64,000 nucleotides of DNA from Riemerella anatipestifer (GTDB taxonomy: Bacteria > Bacteroidota > Bacteroidia > Flavobacteriales > Weeksellaceae). A program made the translations under genes and the position numbers. Below, one piece after another: positions 52,475 to 62,252 of the stretch (position 1 is the first letter of the stretch; every line of letters starts with the position of its first letter). Location: NCBI RefSeq assembly GCF_009670965.2, contig NZ_CP073239.1, forward strand, positions 620,001 through 684,000. Direction: 5' to 3'. Below the pieces are notes generated by a model that was given only the letters and a program-made list of their open reading frames with translations, ran no database searches and was not told where the DNA came from.

Positions 52475-54205
52475 ATGAAGTCAAAAATCTTAATTCTTTC
52501 ATTATTATCAAACCTTCTTTTTTCACAATCTAGAATGAACCTTGGTTTTGAAAATGTATCCGACAATAATAAAATGTTAAAATGGAGATCAAACAAAAAA
52601 AATCAAAGCATTGAAATTGATACTTTAGTTAAATTTGAAGGAAACAGAAGTTTGAAAATTACAGGAGAAAGTATATCATCAGATGATAAAAATGATTTTG
52701 CTGTAGTGATGCAAACGATTCCAAAAAAATATCTCAACGGAAAAGAATTTGTGCTTAAAGCAAGGATAAAATCAAAAAGTAATTTTGATGGTGTAGCCTT
52801 TCCCTATTTAAGAACATTAGATAAAGACAAAAAAAATGTTTCATTTCTCAATCAGCAAGACAAACCAGTAAAAGGAAATACAGATTGGCAAGAAGTAACA
52901 ATAAAAATACCTATCCTAGAAAATGTGGAAAATCTAGACTTTGGATTTGTGTATAAAGGAAAAGGGATAGCTTGGTTTGATAAAGTTGAGATACTACTTG
53001 ACGGAAAACCTATTGAGAAACCTGTAAAGGAATTAACTCCCGAACAGATTACAGCGATAAAAAAATATGTTTATCCGCTAAGTTCATTTGAACCAACTTC
53101 GAGTGATAATACTGATCTAGAAATATTAAAGACATTAGTAGGTAATTCTAAAGTAGTCGCTTTGGGAGAAGCGACGCACGGAACAAGCGAGATTTATAAA
53201 ATGAAGGATAGACTAACTCGCTACTTGGTAAAAAATCACAAATTTGATATTTTTTCGCTCGAAGCATATATGCAACAAGCCTATCTTGCAAATGACTATA
53301 CCATAAAAAATACTGCAACGCTCAATGAAGCATTGCAAAACCTTGTCTTCTTTGTTTGGAAAACCGAAGAGATGTCTACAATGTTACAATGGATGAAACA
53401 ATATAATAATGGCTCTCAAAAAATTCTTTTCACAGGTTTTGATATGCAAGATGCTACTGAACCAATAAAGCAGTTATATGAAGCATTTTCGGAAGATAAA
53501 GATATTGTCAAAAAAATTGAGAAATTGTCTTCCACTGTTAAAGAATTTGCGTACGAGAATAGAGGAAATATAAAATCTTATATTCTTAAAAAAGAACAAG
53601 CAGATATTATTTATCCTATTATTGCAGAATTAAAAACTAAAATAAATGAAAATTCAAAATTTTCTACAAATGATAAATCTTGGCAAACCCAAAATGTTAG
53701 AATTATCGAGCAATTATTAGAAAAATCAAGTATTAATCGAGATAAATTTATGGCTGAAAATTTCTTATGGATAAAAGAACATAACCCAAACTCCAAATTC
53801 ATAATTTCAGCACATAATGGACATGTTAATACTGTGAAAAATAGAATGGGCAAATTTTTGAAAGACAAGTTACAAAATGATTATAAAACTTTCGGATTTG
53901 CTTTTTTTGACGGAGAATATACAGCAAGAGGAACTAAAGATAAAATGCTAGCAACACAAACCGCACAAAAACCATATTTGGGAACTTATGAATATTGGAT
54001 GAATTCTTTAAATGTCCCATACTTTATATTAGACCTAAATGAAATGAAAAAAGACAACGATCTAAGTTGGTTGGTTTCCGATTTGGACTTTAGATCAGTT
54101 GGCCACACAAAACCATTAAATGAATTTTATCAAACGGATATTTCTGATAATTATGACTATCTAATTTTCATTAATAAATCAACAAGTGCAAAACGACTTG
54201 AATAA
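52475..54205 (+). CDS. Secreted erythromycin-esterase-family protein
   Basis: 576 residues from the ATG at 52475; an upstream in-frame TTG at 52445 would put 10 polar residues before the signal peptide (KSKILILSLLSNLLFSQ) and is rejected. Residues about 20-190 form a beta-rich carbohydrate-binding-like domain (KFEGNRSLKITGES). The rest is the EreA/EreB-like hydrolase domain with VVALGEATHGTSEIYKM, FSLEAYMQQA, FTGFDMQD and ISAHNGHVN, so the catalytic histidines and glutamates are present. Family members include macrolide esterases, but most have unknown substrates. The gene looks more AT-rich than its neighbours and is bounded by an 11-bp inverted repeat, which may mean acquisition. Confidence 0.85.
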   Translation: MKSKILILSLLSNLLFSQSRMNLGFENVSDNNKMLKWRSNKKNQSIEIDTLVKFEGNRSLKITGESISSDDKNDFAVVMQTIPKKYLNGKEFVLKARIKSKSNFDGVAFPYLRTLDKDKKNVSFLNQQDKPVKGNTDWQEVTIKIPILENVENLDFGFVYKGKGIAWFDKVEILLDGKPIEKPVKELTPEQITAIKKYVYPLSSFEPTSSDNTDLEILKTLVGNSKVVALGEATHGTSEIYKMKDRLTRYLVKNHKFDIFSLEAYMQQAYLANDYTIKNTATLNEALQNLVFFVWKTEEMSTMLQWMKQYNNGSQKILFTGFDMQDATEPIKQLYEAFSEDKDIVKKIEKLSSTVKEFAYENRGNIKSYILKKEQADIIYPIIAELKTKINENSKFSTNDKSWQTQNVRIIEQLLEKSSINRDKFMAENFLWIKEHNPNSKFIISAHNGHVNTVKNRMGKFLKDKLQNDYKTFGFAFFDGEYTARGTKDKMLATQTAQKPYLGTYEYWMNSLNVPYFILDLNEMKKDNDLSWLVSDLDFRSVGHTKPLNEFYQTDISDNYDYLIFINKSTSAKRLE

Positions 54206-54208
54206 AAA

Positions 54209-54219
54209 AACATTTCTGC
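54209..54219 (-). repeat. Right copy of the 11-bp inverted repeat flanking the esterase gene
   Basis: AACATTTCTGC on the plus strand, reverse complement of the copy at 52340-52350, 4 nt after the esterase stop. Confidence 0.6.
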
Positions 54220-54304
54220 CAACATAGCATTTGCAAAAGGAGGAGTAGGGAATGGTAGAAAATTTAGTAATTTTTCATCGAAAAATGCTTTTCCCAGAAT
54301 GAAA

Positions 54305-54790
54305 TTACTCTATTTTTTCTCGCATTTTCTCAACCCATTTAAAGGCTGCAGGACATATTTCTATATTTTTAATTGTAAGATGATTGATTTGGTAAATCTT
54401 CTTTCTATCCGTATGGGGAAACTCTCGGCAGGCTTTGGGACGGACTTCATAAATCATACAAGTATTATCAGAGAACAGAAATGGGCAAGGCAATTGTTGT
54501 AATACCCAATCATTATCTTCGTCTATCCTTAGATATTTTTCCTCAAACTGAGTAGGTTTTAGCTTTAAAAATTTGGAAATTCGCTCTATATCTTGTGTTG
54601 TAAAAAGAGGCCCCGTGGTTTTACAACAGTTAGCACAAGACAGACAGTCTATCTCATCAAATACTTCATCGTGAATTTCTTTGGTAAGATAATCTAGATT
54701 TTTAGGTGGTTTTTTCTTGAGTTTATCTAAGAATTTTTTATGTTCTTTATGCTTCTGTTGAGCATTTTGCCTATTAAGTTCCAAATCCAT
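54305..54790 (-). CDS. YkgJ-family cysteine cluster protein
   Basis: 161 residues with the CxxCxxCC-type metal-binding family pattern: CLSCANCCKTTGP, then PCPFLFSDNTCMIYEVRP and PKACREFP. Members probably bind zinc or iron-sulfur; no activity is established. The N-terminal 45 residues are highly charged. A -7 box ends only 4 nt before the ATG, so the transcript may be leaderless. Divergent from the GNAT gene through a shared palindromic promoter. Confidence 0.88.
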   Translation of the reverse strand: MDLELNRQNAQQKHKEHKKFLDKLKKKPPKNLDYLTKEIHDEVFDEIDCLSCANCCKTTGPLFTTQDIERISKFLKLKPTQFEEKYLRIDEDNDWVLQQLPCPFLFSDNTCMIYEVRPKACREFPHTDRKKIYQINHLTIKNIEICPAAFKWVEKMREKIE

Positions 54791-54794
54791 AGTG

Positions 54795-54811
54795 CAAATT
54801 TACTAAATTTG
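54795..54811. promoter_or_regulatory. Perfectly palindromic back-to-back promoter
   Basis: CAAATTTA-C-TAAATTTG: a -7 box TAAATTTG on each strand, separated by one base. The minus box serves the YkgJ gene (ATG at 54790) and the plus box the GNAT gene (ATG at 54843). Both boxes match consensus exactly. Confidence 0.65.
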
Positions 54812-54842
54812 AACATCACAATTCATAGCATTGATATCAATA

Positions 54843-55292
54843 ATGGAAAGCTTAATCATCAGAGAATATCAAGAAGGAGACAAAGATAATCTTCTCAGTA
54901 TTTTAAAATTAAATATTCCTCATTTCTTTGCAGAGGAAGAACTAAATGATTTCAAAATATATCTCGAACAAAAAATTGAATACTACTTTGTGGCAGAATA
55001 CAAGGGTAAAATAGTTGGTTCAGGAGGTATTAACTTAGAACATGCTTCTAAAATTGCAAAAATAAGTTGGGATTTTATAAACCCTCAATACCACGGTTTA
55101 GGTATAGGAAGAAAACTTTTAGAATACAGAATTGATATAATAAAAGCAATGCATAAAGATTATAAAATTATAGTGAGAACTTCACAATATGTTTATCCGT
55201 TTTATGAGAAGAATGGTTTTGTATTGGAAAGCATTATAAAAGATTACTGGTCACAAGGATTTGATTTGTACTTAATGCAATACAAATTCTAA
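54843..55292 (+). CDS. GNAT-family N-acetyltransferase
   Basis: 149 residues from the ATG at 54843 (an upstream TTG at 54831 is less likely). The GNAT fold is clear: SLIIREYQEGDKDNLLSI, YFVAEYKGKIVGSGGI, then the acetyl-CoA loop HGLGIGRKLLEYR (Q/RxxGxG/A type) and YPFYEKNGFV near the C-terminus. The acceptor substrate is unknown. It is divergent from the YkgJ gene and converges on the tRNA-Glu/rpsT cluster. Confidence 0.9.
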   Translation: MESLIIREYQEGDKDNLLSILKLNIPHFFAEEELNDFKIYLEQKIEYYFVAEYKGKIVGSGGINLEHASKIAKISWDFINPQYHGLGIGRKLLEYRIDIIKAMHKDYKIIVRTSQYVYPFYEKNGFVLESIIKDYWSQGFDLYLMQYKF

Positions 55293-55324
55293 TTATCAAT
55301 TCAGTTTAAAAACTTATATAAAAC

Positions 55325-55362
55325 AAATAACCTGCAAACCAAATTGATTTGCAGGTTATTTA
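55325..55362. terminator. Bidirectional terminator between GNAT and the tRNA-rpsT cluster
   Basis: AATAACCTGCAAA / TTTGCAGGTTATT with a 10-nt loop, A- and T-rich flanks. Confidence 0.85.
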
Positions 55363-55363
55363 G

Positions 55364-55435
55364 TAGCCCGTAGGGGAATCGAACCCCTCTTGCAAGAATG
55401 AAAATCTTGAGTCCTAACCGATAGACGAACGGGCC
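55364..55435 (-). tRNA. tRNA-Glu (anticodon TTC)
   Basis: 72-nt cloverleaf on the minus strand: acceptor GGCCCGT / ACGGGCT, anticodon stem CAAGA / TCTTG around loop TTTTCAT (anticodon TTC), T arm with GGTTCGATTCC. No encoded CCA. Downstream of rpsT by 12 nt, so probably processed from the same transcript. Confidence 0.95.
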
Positions 55436-55447
55436 GCTATAATTTCA

Positions 55448-55702
55448 TTAAGCTAACTTGTTAACGTGCTTAGTTAACTTACTTTTTAAATTAGCCGCTT
55501 TATTCTTGTGAATAATATTTCTTTTAGCAAGCTTATCTATCAAAGAAATTACCTTAGGCAATTGCTCTGACGCAACTTTTTTATCTTCCTCATTTCTTAA
55601 TACTTTCACAGCAGTTCTAGTAGTCTTGTGATAGTATCTGTTACGAAGTCTTCTAACTTCATTCTGTCTTATTCTCTTAAGTGCTGATTTATGATTTGCC
55701 AT
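55448..55702 (-). CDS. rpsT: 30S ribosomal protein S20
   Basis: 84 residues, highly basic, with the S20 pattern [21 protein letters not shown] and [17 protein letters not shown]; binds 16S rRNA early in 30S assembly. Standard length. It lies between two tRNA-Glu genes on the same strand (80 nt after the first, 12 nt before the second), so mature mRNA would result if tRNA processing releases it. Confidence 0.96.
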   Translation of the reverse strand: MANHKSALKRIRQNEVRRLRNRYYHKTTRTAVKVLRNEEDKKVASEQLPKVISLIDKLAKRNIIHKNKAANLKSKLTKHVNKLA

Positions 55703-55781
55703 AACTTTCTAATAAACTTGGTTGCAAAAATATGCTTTTTTTTTAAATTACCAAAATTATTTTAAAAAAAATTAAATTTAG

Positions 55782-55853
55782 TAGCCTATAGGGGAATCGA
55801 ACCCCTGTTGCAAGAATGAAAATCTTGAGTCCTAACCACTAGACGAATAGGCC
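55782..55853 (-). tRNA. tRNA-Glu (anticodon TTC), second copy
   Basis: 72-nt cloverleaf on the minus strand: acceptor GGCCTAT / ATAGGCT, anticodon loop TTTTCAT (TTC), T arm GGTTCGATTCC. It differs from the other copy mainly in the acceptor stem and D loop. Upstream of rpsT. Confidence 0.95.
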
Positions 55854-55911
55854 ATTTCAATTTTGGACTGCAAAAATACAGCTTTTTTTGAAATTACAAA
55901 ATTTTCACCAA

Positions 55912-57204
55912 CTATTTTATAACTTTTTCTACAACAATATTTTTAACACCCTTATTTTCAATAGATTTCATTTCAGAAATAGCTTCCTCCAAAGTAGAGA
56001 ATTTACCATAGGTATAGTAAAATTTACCACCATTTCGGTTTCTTTCAACATTATTCAATGTTTTAAGTATATAAGAATCATTCCCTAATTTTTTGTCTGT
56101 AACAGCCACTTCTAAAGTATAATATCCTTGTGCTAACTTCTGATTAGGTACAAAACCTATAGCCACAGCATTTCTAAAACCGGCATCTTTTGCTGTTTTC
56201 ACATTAGCATCTTTTATAGAAGCATAATTTGTAGTCCCATAATAATATTTATAGAAATTACCTTCCTTCATTGTAAAAACATAATTAAGCCCTTTCAAAG
56301 CAGGATCTCCATCATTAAACTTATCAGCAGAACTCATCAGCAGAACTCTAAAATCATTTTTTAGTGGTTGCTCTTTAGGTTTCTCTGGCACATCATTAAA
56401 GCTAGGTCTTCCGCTTGTTTTATCATGAAGCTTTTTATATGCTACTACTGCATTATATATACTTTGAACTATAGCTTTTTGTCCAGAATCTGAAGATAAA
56501 TAGGCTGCCTCATCATAATTACTAATAAAACCCATCTCTATAAGTACCGAAGGCATAGCATTTAACCTTAATACATGAAGGTTTTTTTGTTTAACTCCCC
56601 TAGAAAATCTTTTATCTTTATTCACAAAGTTATCCTCTACAAAACTTCCGAAAATAAGACTTCTTTCCAAATATTTTTGTTGTTGAAGTTTAAGGGCTAT
56701 CAAAGATTCTGGCGTTTTAGGGTCATAGGAAGCGAATGTTTGTTTGTCTTCTTCATCTAGAAAAATAACATCATTTTCAGACTTCGCTACCTCTAAATTA
56801 GCTGCATTTTGATCTGGCCCTTGCACAAAGGTTTCTGTACCATAGGCACTACTTTTTGCAGCGTTGCAATGTATAGAAATAAACAAATCAGCCTTAGAAC
56901 GGTTAGCTAAATTGGTTCTAGAAGTTAAGTTAGGATATATATCTTCTTTTCTTGTATAAATTATTCTAAGATCTTTGTTTTTTTCTAGCATTTCACCTAA
57001 CTTCAATACTACTGAAAGAGTAACATCTTTTTCTCTTACTGTCCCCAAATCACTATAACTTCTGTAAGCACCGTGGTCACTCCCACCATGCCCAGCATCG
57101 AGAACGATAGTGAATTTTTTCTGAGCCGTTATAGTTACGAATAAAACACTAAAAAAAAGTGCTAAATATTTTTTTATGGGAAATATATATTTAATCGTGT
57201 TCAT
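55912..57204 (-). CDS. N-acetylmuramoyl-L-alanine amidase (AmiC-type) with C-terminal SPOR-like domain
   Basis: Cuts the stem peptide from muramic acid during cell separation. 430 residues: signal peptide (LALFFSVLFVTITAQ), Amidase_3 domain with zinc ligands in VLDAGHGGSDHG, the TVREKD glutamate, LFISIHCNAA and the catalytic VLIEMGFISN, then a linker and a C-terminal domain (about 350-430, GYYTLEVAVTDKKL and FYYTYGKFSTLEEAI) resembling SPOR, which targets septal glycan. Divergent from lptD with 48 bp between likely starts, a common flavobacterial arrangement. Confidence 0.93.
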   Translation of the reverse strand: MNTIKYIFPIKKYLALFFSVLFVTITAQKKFTIVLDAGHGGSDHGAYRSYSDLGTVREKDVTLSVVLKLGEMLEKNKDLRIIYTRKEDIYPNLTSRTNLANRSKADLFISIHCNAAKSSAYGTETFVQGPDQNAANLEVAKSENDVIFLDEEDKQTFASYDPKTPESLIALKLQQQKYLERSLIFGSFVEDNFVNKDKRFSRGVKQKNLHVLRLNAMPSVLIEMGFISNYDEAAYLSSDSGQKAIVQSIYNAVVAYKKLHDKTSGRPSFNDVPEKPKEQPLKNDFRVLLMSSADKFNDGDPALKGLNYVFTMKEGNFYKYYYGTTNYASIKDANVKTAKDAGFRNAVAIGFVPNQKLAQGYYTLEVAVTDKKLGNDSYILKTLNNVERNRNGGKFYYTYGKFSTLEEAISEMKSIENKGVKNIVVEKVIK

Positions 57205-57220
57205 TTTTGATAAATTTTAC

Positions 57221-57228
57221 TAATTTTG
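57221..57228 (+). promoter_or_regulatory. -7 box of the lptD promoter
   Basis: TAATTTTG. It covers the TTG at 57226 that would otherwise be the longest start of lptD. Confidence 0.5.
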
Positions 57229-57252
57229 AAGCCAAATTTTCAATATAAAGCA

Positions 57253-59835
57253 TTGGCAAAAAACAGCTCCAAAAATACTTTACTTATTTTAATTATCCTA
57301 ATTTTTAACAATTTTTTAGCACAAAATACTCCTCGTACAAACGCTAAAAATATTGAGGATAAATCTGTAAAAAAGGACAGCCTATCCCCTCGTAAAGAAT
57401 CCCTCGAGGGTACCGTGAAAATGCAATCCGAAAACCAAAGGAATGACGTTCAAAAGAAAATGACTTACCTTAATAAAAAGGCTAAAGTACAGTATTTGGA
57501 CATGACTATAGAAGCAGATTACATATCCATAAATTGGGAGAACGGAGATATTTTTGCAAGAGGGGAGCAAGACGAAAATGGGAAAATTATAACTCCCGCT
57601 TCCTCTACTCAAGCAGGTAAAAAATACGAATACAACGAGGTTAAGTTTAACTTTAAAAATAAAAAGGCTATTGCCTACAATGCTAGAACCGAAGAACAGG
57701 AAGGCGTTATTGTAGCTCAAAAAACAAAAAAGGTAAACGACTCTGTTTTCTTTATGCGAAACGGAGTTTACACTACTGATGAATATTTTTTAAAGAAAAA
57801 AGACAGTCTTGCAGACTATCATTTAGCAGCACCTAATATCAAATTGATTAAAGGGAAAAATGCCTCAAGGGTAATTACAGGACCTATACAAATGTACATA
57901 GAGCAAGTCCCTACCCCTCTAGTAATGCCATTTGCAATACTCCCCTTTTCTGATAAAAGAACCGCAGGCATCTTAATTCCGAGTTTTGGAGAAAGACAAG
58001 ATGTAGGTTTTTTCCTGAATAACTTTGGTTATTACCAACCTATAGGTGAACACTTTGATTTAAAAGTCTTCTTAGATTTTTATACCAAAGGAAGTTGGAA
58101 CATTCGTCCCGAGCTAGGTTATAAGAAAAACTACAAGTATAATGGTGTCTTCTCTGCAGATGTAGGTACTACAGTGCACGGTATAAAAGGACTCAGTACC
58201 TACTCTAAATCTAGTACTTATCGTATTACTTGGCGGCATACTCAAGATGCTAAAGCTAATCCATTTTTTAACTTTTCTGCCTCTGTAGATATGGTTAGTA
58301 ATCGTTTTTACAACAATACAATCAATAACAATTATATCTTCAATCAAGATGTTCTTAGAACACAACAGAACTCCGCCATTAGCATTACCAAAAGATTTCT
58401 CAATCTACCTATAAGCATCACAGGAAGTGCCACTTACTCTCAAAATTTCGCCACAGGAGATGTTAATATCAGACTTCCTCAGCTTAATGTAATGATAAAC
58501 CAATTCTACCTATTCAAGCCTAAAACAGGCGTAAGAACTGGTCTTCTAGAAAATATTTATGTGAACACAAGTCTATCATTGGATAACTACGTAAATACCA
58601 CTCAAAAACAAGCCTTCACAAAAGATATGTGGAGCAATATGCAAACTGGCGTGAGAGTTCCTGTAGCATTAACTACTAATACTTCTGTAATGAAGTATTT
58701 TACACTCTCTTTGGGAGCAAACTTCAATAATGTATTAACTACAAAAACTCTAAACAAAAGCTACAACCCTATAAGTAACACCACAGTAAATACCTATCAA
58801 AATAATATTGCTGGGTACTCTACTTTTTCTACTTCTGCTGGTTTACAGACCGTAATTTATGGGCAAGCCAATTTTAGGAAAGGAGCAAGGATACAAGCCA
58901 TAAGACATATGGTTTCTCCTAGTGTGAGCTTTTCTTATACACCTGACTTTGGTAAATCTAATTGGGGATATTACCGAAACTTTTACGGTGCAGATGGTTC
59001 TATAAATTCTTATTCTATATTTGAAGGAAGTATTTTTGGAACCCCCTCCCGTGGGCTATCTCAAACTATCAGCTTTAACATCAATAATAATATTGAAATG
59101 AAAGTTCGGTCTAAGACAGACTCTACTGGAGTTAAAAAGATTAAAATATTTGAAAATATCAATATTTCTGGAGGCTATAACTTTGCGGCTGAAAAATTCA
59201 AATGGTCAGCTTTCAATATCAGCTCTCAAAACTCACTCTTTAATAATAAGCTGAATATAAACTCTAGCCTTTCATTAGACCCTTATAAAATAGTGTTTAG
59301 TTCAGACTCCAACATAGGAGAACGAGTGGATAAGTTTGGATATTTTAACCTTCAAAATTTTAATATTCAACTATCTTATCCTCTAAGTAGTTCTTTATTC
59401 GCAAGTAAAGACAAGGACAGCCAAGCAAAGTATAAAACCAAAGGCAGTATAATGCAAGAGAAATATTCTTTTGATGATGATAACTATGCTCATTTTGAAC
59501 AGCCTTGGACACTAAATATCAATGCCAATTACAACTACTCAAAAGCTCAAACAAGATTTGGTACTAGAGTAGCCTCTATAGGGCTAGATGGTAATATTAA
59601 ACTAACGCCATTTTGGACCATCAGTGGAAGTACCCATTACGATTTGATCAGTAAAGAACTAGCCTATGGAAGACTAGGTTTCTCTAGAGACCAAAGGAGT
59701 TTTACTATCAACTTTAATTGGGTACCTTTCGGAAGATTTAAGGTCTATGATTTCTTCATCGGCATCAAAGCCAACATATTAAGAGACGCAGTAAAATACA
59801 GAGAACGTAGTTTCCCACAACAAAGCGATTTTTAA
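57253..59835 (+). CDS. lptD: LPS-assembly outer membrane protein LptD (OstA)
   Basis: Outer membrane translocon that inserts lipopolysaccharide with LptE. From the TTG at 57253 the product has 860 residues and begins with a signal peptide (NTLLILIILIFNNFLAQN); the frame extends to a TTG at 57226, which is part of a -7 box. The N-terminal OstA-like beta-taco domain (about 80-170, KAKVQYLDMTIEADYISI) is followed by PTPLVMPFAILPFSDKRTAG, typical of the family, and a large barrel. Bacteroidota form, without the paired cysteines of the E. coli protein. Confidence 0.92.
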   Translation: MAKNSSKNTLLILIILIFNNFLAQNTPRTNAKNIEDKSVKKDSLSPRKESLEGTVKMQSENQRNDVQKKMTYLNKKAKVQYLDMTIEADYISINWENGDIFARGEQDENGKIITPASSTQAGKKYEYNEVKFNFKNKKAIAYNARTEEQEGVIVAQKTKKVNDSVFFMRNGVYTTDEYFLKKKDSLADYHLAAPNIKLIKGKNASRVITGPIQMYIEQVPTPLVMPFAILPFSDKRTAGILIPSFGERQDVGFFLNNFGYYQPIGEHFDLKVFLDFYTKGSWNIRPELGYKKNYKYNGVFSADVGTTVHGIKGLSTYSKSSTYRITWRHTQDAKANPFFNFSASVDMVSNRFYNNTINNNYIFNQDVLRTQQNSAISITKRFLNLPISITGSATYSQNFATGDVNIRLPQLNVMINQFYLFKPKTGVRTGLLENIYVNTSLSLDNYVNTTQKQAFTKDMWSNMQTGVRVPVALTTNTSVMKYFTLSLGANFNNVLTTKTLNKSYNPISNTTVNTYQNNIAGYSTFSTSAGLQTVIYGQANFRKGARIQAIRHMVSPSVSFSYTPDFGKSNWGYYRNFYGADGSINSYSIFEGSIFGTPSRGLSQTISFNINNNIEMKVRSKTDSTGVKKIKIFENINISGGYNFAAEKFKWSAFNISSQNSLFNNKLNINSSLSLDPYKIVFSSDSNIGERVDKFGYFNLQNFNIQLSYPLSSSLFASKDKDSQAKYKTKGSIMQEKYSFDDDNYAHFEQPWTLNINANYNYSKAQTRFGTRVASIGLDGNIKLTPFWTISGSTHYDLISKELAYGRLGFSRDQRSFTINFNWVPFGRFKVYDFFIGIKANILRDAVKYRERSFPQQSDF

Positions 59836-59874
59836 TTTTTTAAACACTTCTTTTAACACCAAGAAAAAAACTTT

Positions 59875-59882
59875 TATATTTG
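59875..59882 (+). promoter_or_regulatory. -7 box of the ridA transcript
   Basis: TATATTTG, 41 nt before the ATG at 59924. Confidence 0.55.
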
Positions 59883-59923
59883 CCCTCTCAAAATTTAAAC
59901 TAATCCCAAACATCATAAATATC

Positions 59924-60304
59924 ATGAAAACAATTATATCAACCAATAACGCTCCTGCTGCTATAGGTCCTTACTCACAGGCTAATATGGTAAATGGGGT
60001 TTTGTATATTTCAGGGCAAATCCCCATCAATCCTAGTAATGGCGAGTTGGTTACAGGAATAGAGAATGAGGCTCATCAAGTAATGAAAAACTTGGAAGCC
60101 ATACTAAAAGAGGCAGGAATGTCTTTCTCTAATGTCGTAAAATCTACTATTTTCTTGAAAAATATGGATGATTTTGGCCTCGTTAATGATATCTATGCAT
60201 CTTATCTAGACAGCACACAGCTCCCTGCTAGAGAAACTGTACAGGTAAGTAAATTACCTAAAGACGTGAATGTAGAAATTTCTATGATTGCACACCAATT
60301 TTAA
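59924..60304 (+). CDS. ridA: RidA family reactive enamine/imine deaminase
   Basis: 126-residue trimeric protein that hydrolyses 2-aminoacrylate and related imines released by PLP enzymes. Conserved features: GPYSQANMVNGVLYISGQIP, the middle NVVKSTIFLKNMDDF and the substrate-binding arginine in LPARETVQVSKLP followed by VEISMIAH. The stop is directly followed by the ATG of a membrane protein. Confidence 0.93.
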   Translation: MKTIISTNNAPAAIGPYSQANMVNGVLYISGQIPINPSNGELVTGIENEAHQVMKNLEAILKEAGMSFSNVVKSTIFLKNMDDFGLVNDIYASYLDSTQLPARETVQVSKLPKDVNVEISMIAHQF

Positions 60305-60748
60305 ATGGACTTTGTTAGAAATACCATAGGAGTTTTATTAGGTCTAACCGCCGCAGGGCTTATCATCACACTAGGAGTTAGGCTGAATCCTTCGTGGATA
60401 AATTATAGCACTTTTTCTCCCTTTGAACAATGGGAAAAGGTACTATATTCTGTAAAAAATAAAAACGGATTTTTTATTGCATTGCTTTTCTCCTCTGGTT
60501 TAGCTGCCACCATAGGTGGTGTAACCACAGCTATTGTTGTAAAATATGCCAAAGTGGCTTACGCCATTCTAATAGGCTTTATTCTTTTATTTCTAGCGAT
60601 GCTAGACATCATTATCTTTCCATACCACCCTACTTTTTATAAGATAACTATATTTCTAGTATTCTTTCCATTCTCTTGGTTAGGAGGAAAAATAGTGGAA
60701 GTAATTTACAACAAAGGTAAAAAGAAGCGTAGAACTAACACAAACTAA
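60305..60748 (+). CDS. Unknown four-span membrane protein
   Basis: 147 residues with four predicted spans (GVLLGLTAAGLIITLGV, FIALLFSSGLAATIGGV, YAILIGFILLFLAMLDIII, ITIFLVFFPFSWLGGKI) and a basic C-terminus (YNKGKKKRRTNTN). Its ATG begins on the base after the ridA stop, so translation is coupled. Not a family I recognise; similar small proteins occur in flavobacteria. No functional clue beyond the ridA link. Confidence 0.75.
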   Translation: MDFVRNTIGVLLGLTAAGLIITLGVRLNPSWINYSTFSPFEQWEKVLYSVKNKNGFFIALLFSSGLAATIGGVTTAIVVKYAKVAYAILIGFILLFLAMLDIIIFPYHPTFYKITIFLVFFPFSWLGGKIVEVIYNKGKKKRRTNTN

Positions 60749-60820
60749 AAACTAGCCTTAACCTCCTCTAAATCCATAAAAATAATCGAATTTATCTTCG
60801 CTTTTTTACTTAGAATTAGC

Positions 60821-60828
60821 TAAATTTG
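60821..60828 (+). promoter_or_regulatory. -7 box of the eno promoter
   Basis: TAAATTTG, 27 nt before the ATG at 60856. Confidence 0.6.
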
Positions 60829-60843
60829 TAGAGTTATTTTTAA

Positions 60844-62148
<1,305 letters not shown>

Positions 62149-62169
62149 TACATAAAAACAATCATTATT

Positions 62170-62205
62170 ATAGCATTTATCTTTTGTGATAAGTGCTATT
62201 TTTTA
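62170..62205 (+). terminator. eno terminator
   Basis: ATAGCATTTATC / GATAAGTGCTAT (one mismatch) with loop TTTTGT and a T-run, 21 nt after the stop. Confidence 0.75.
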
Positions 62206-62252
62206 TTATCTTTATCGCAAAATTTAAGAAAAAAATATAAAATAATTAGATT

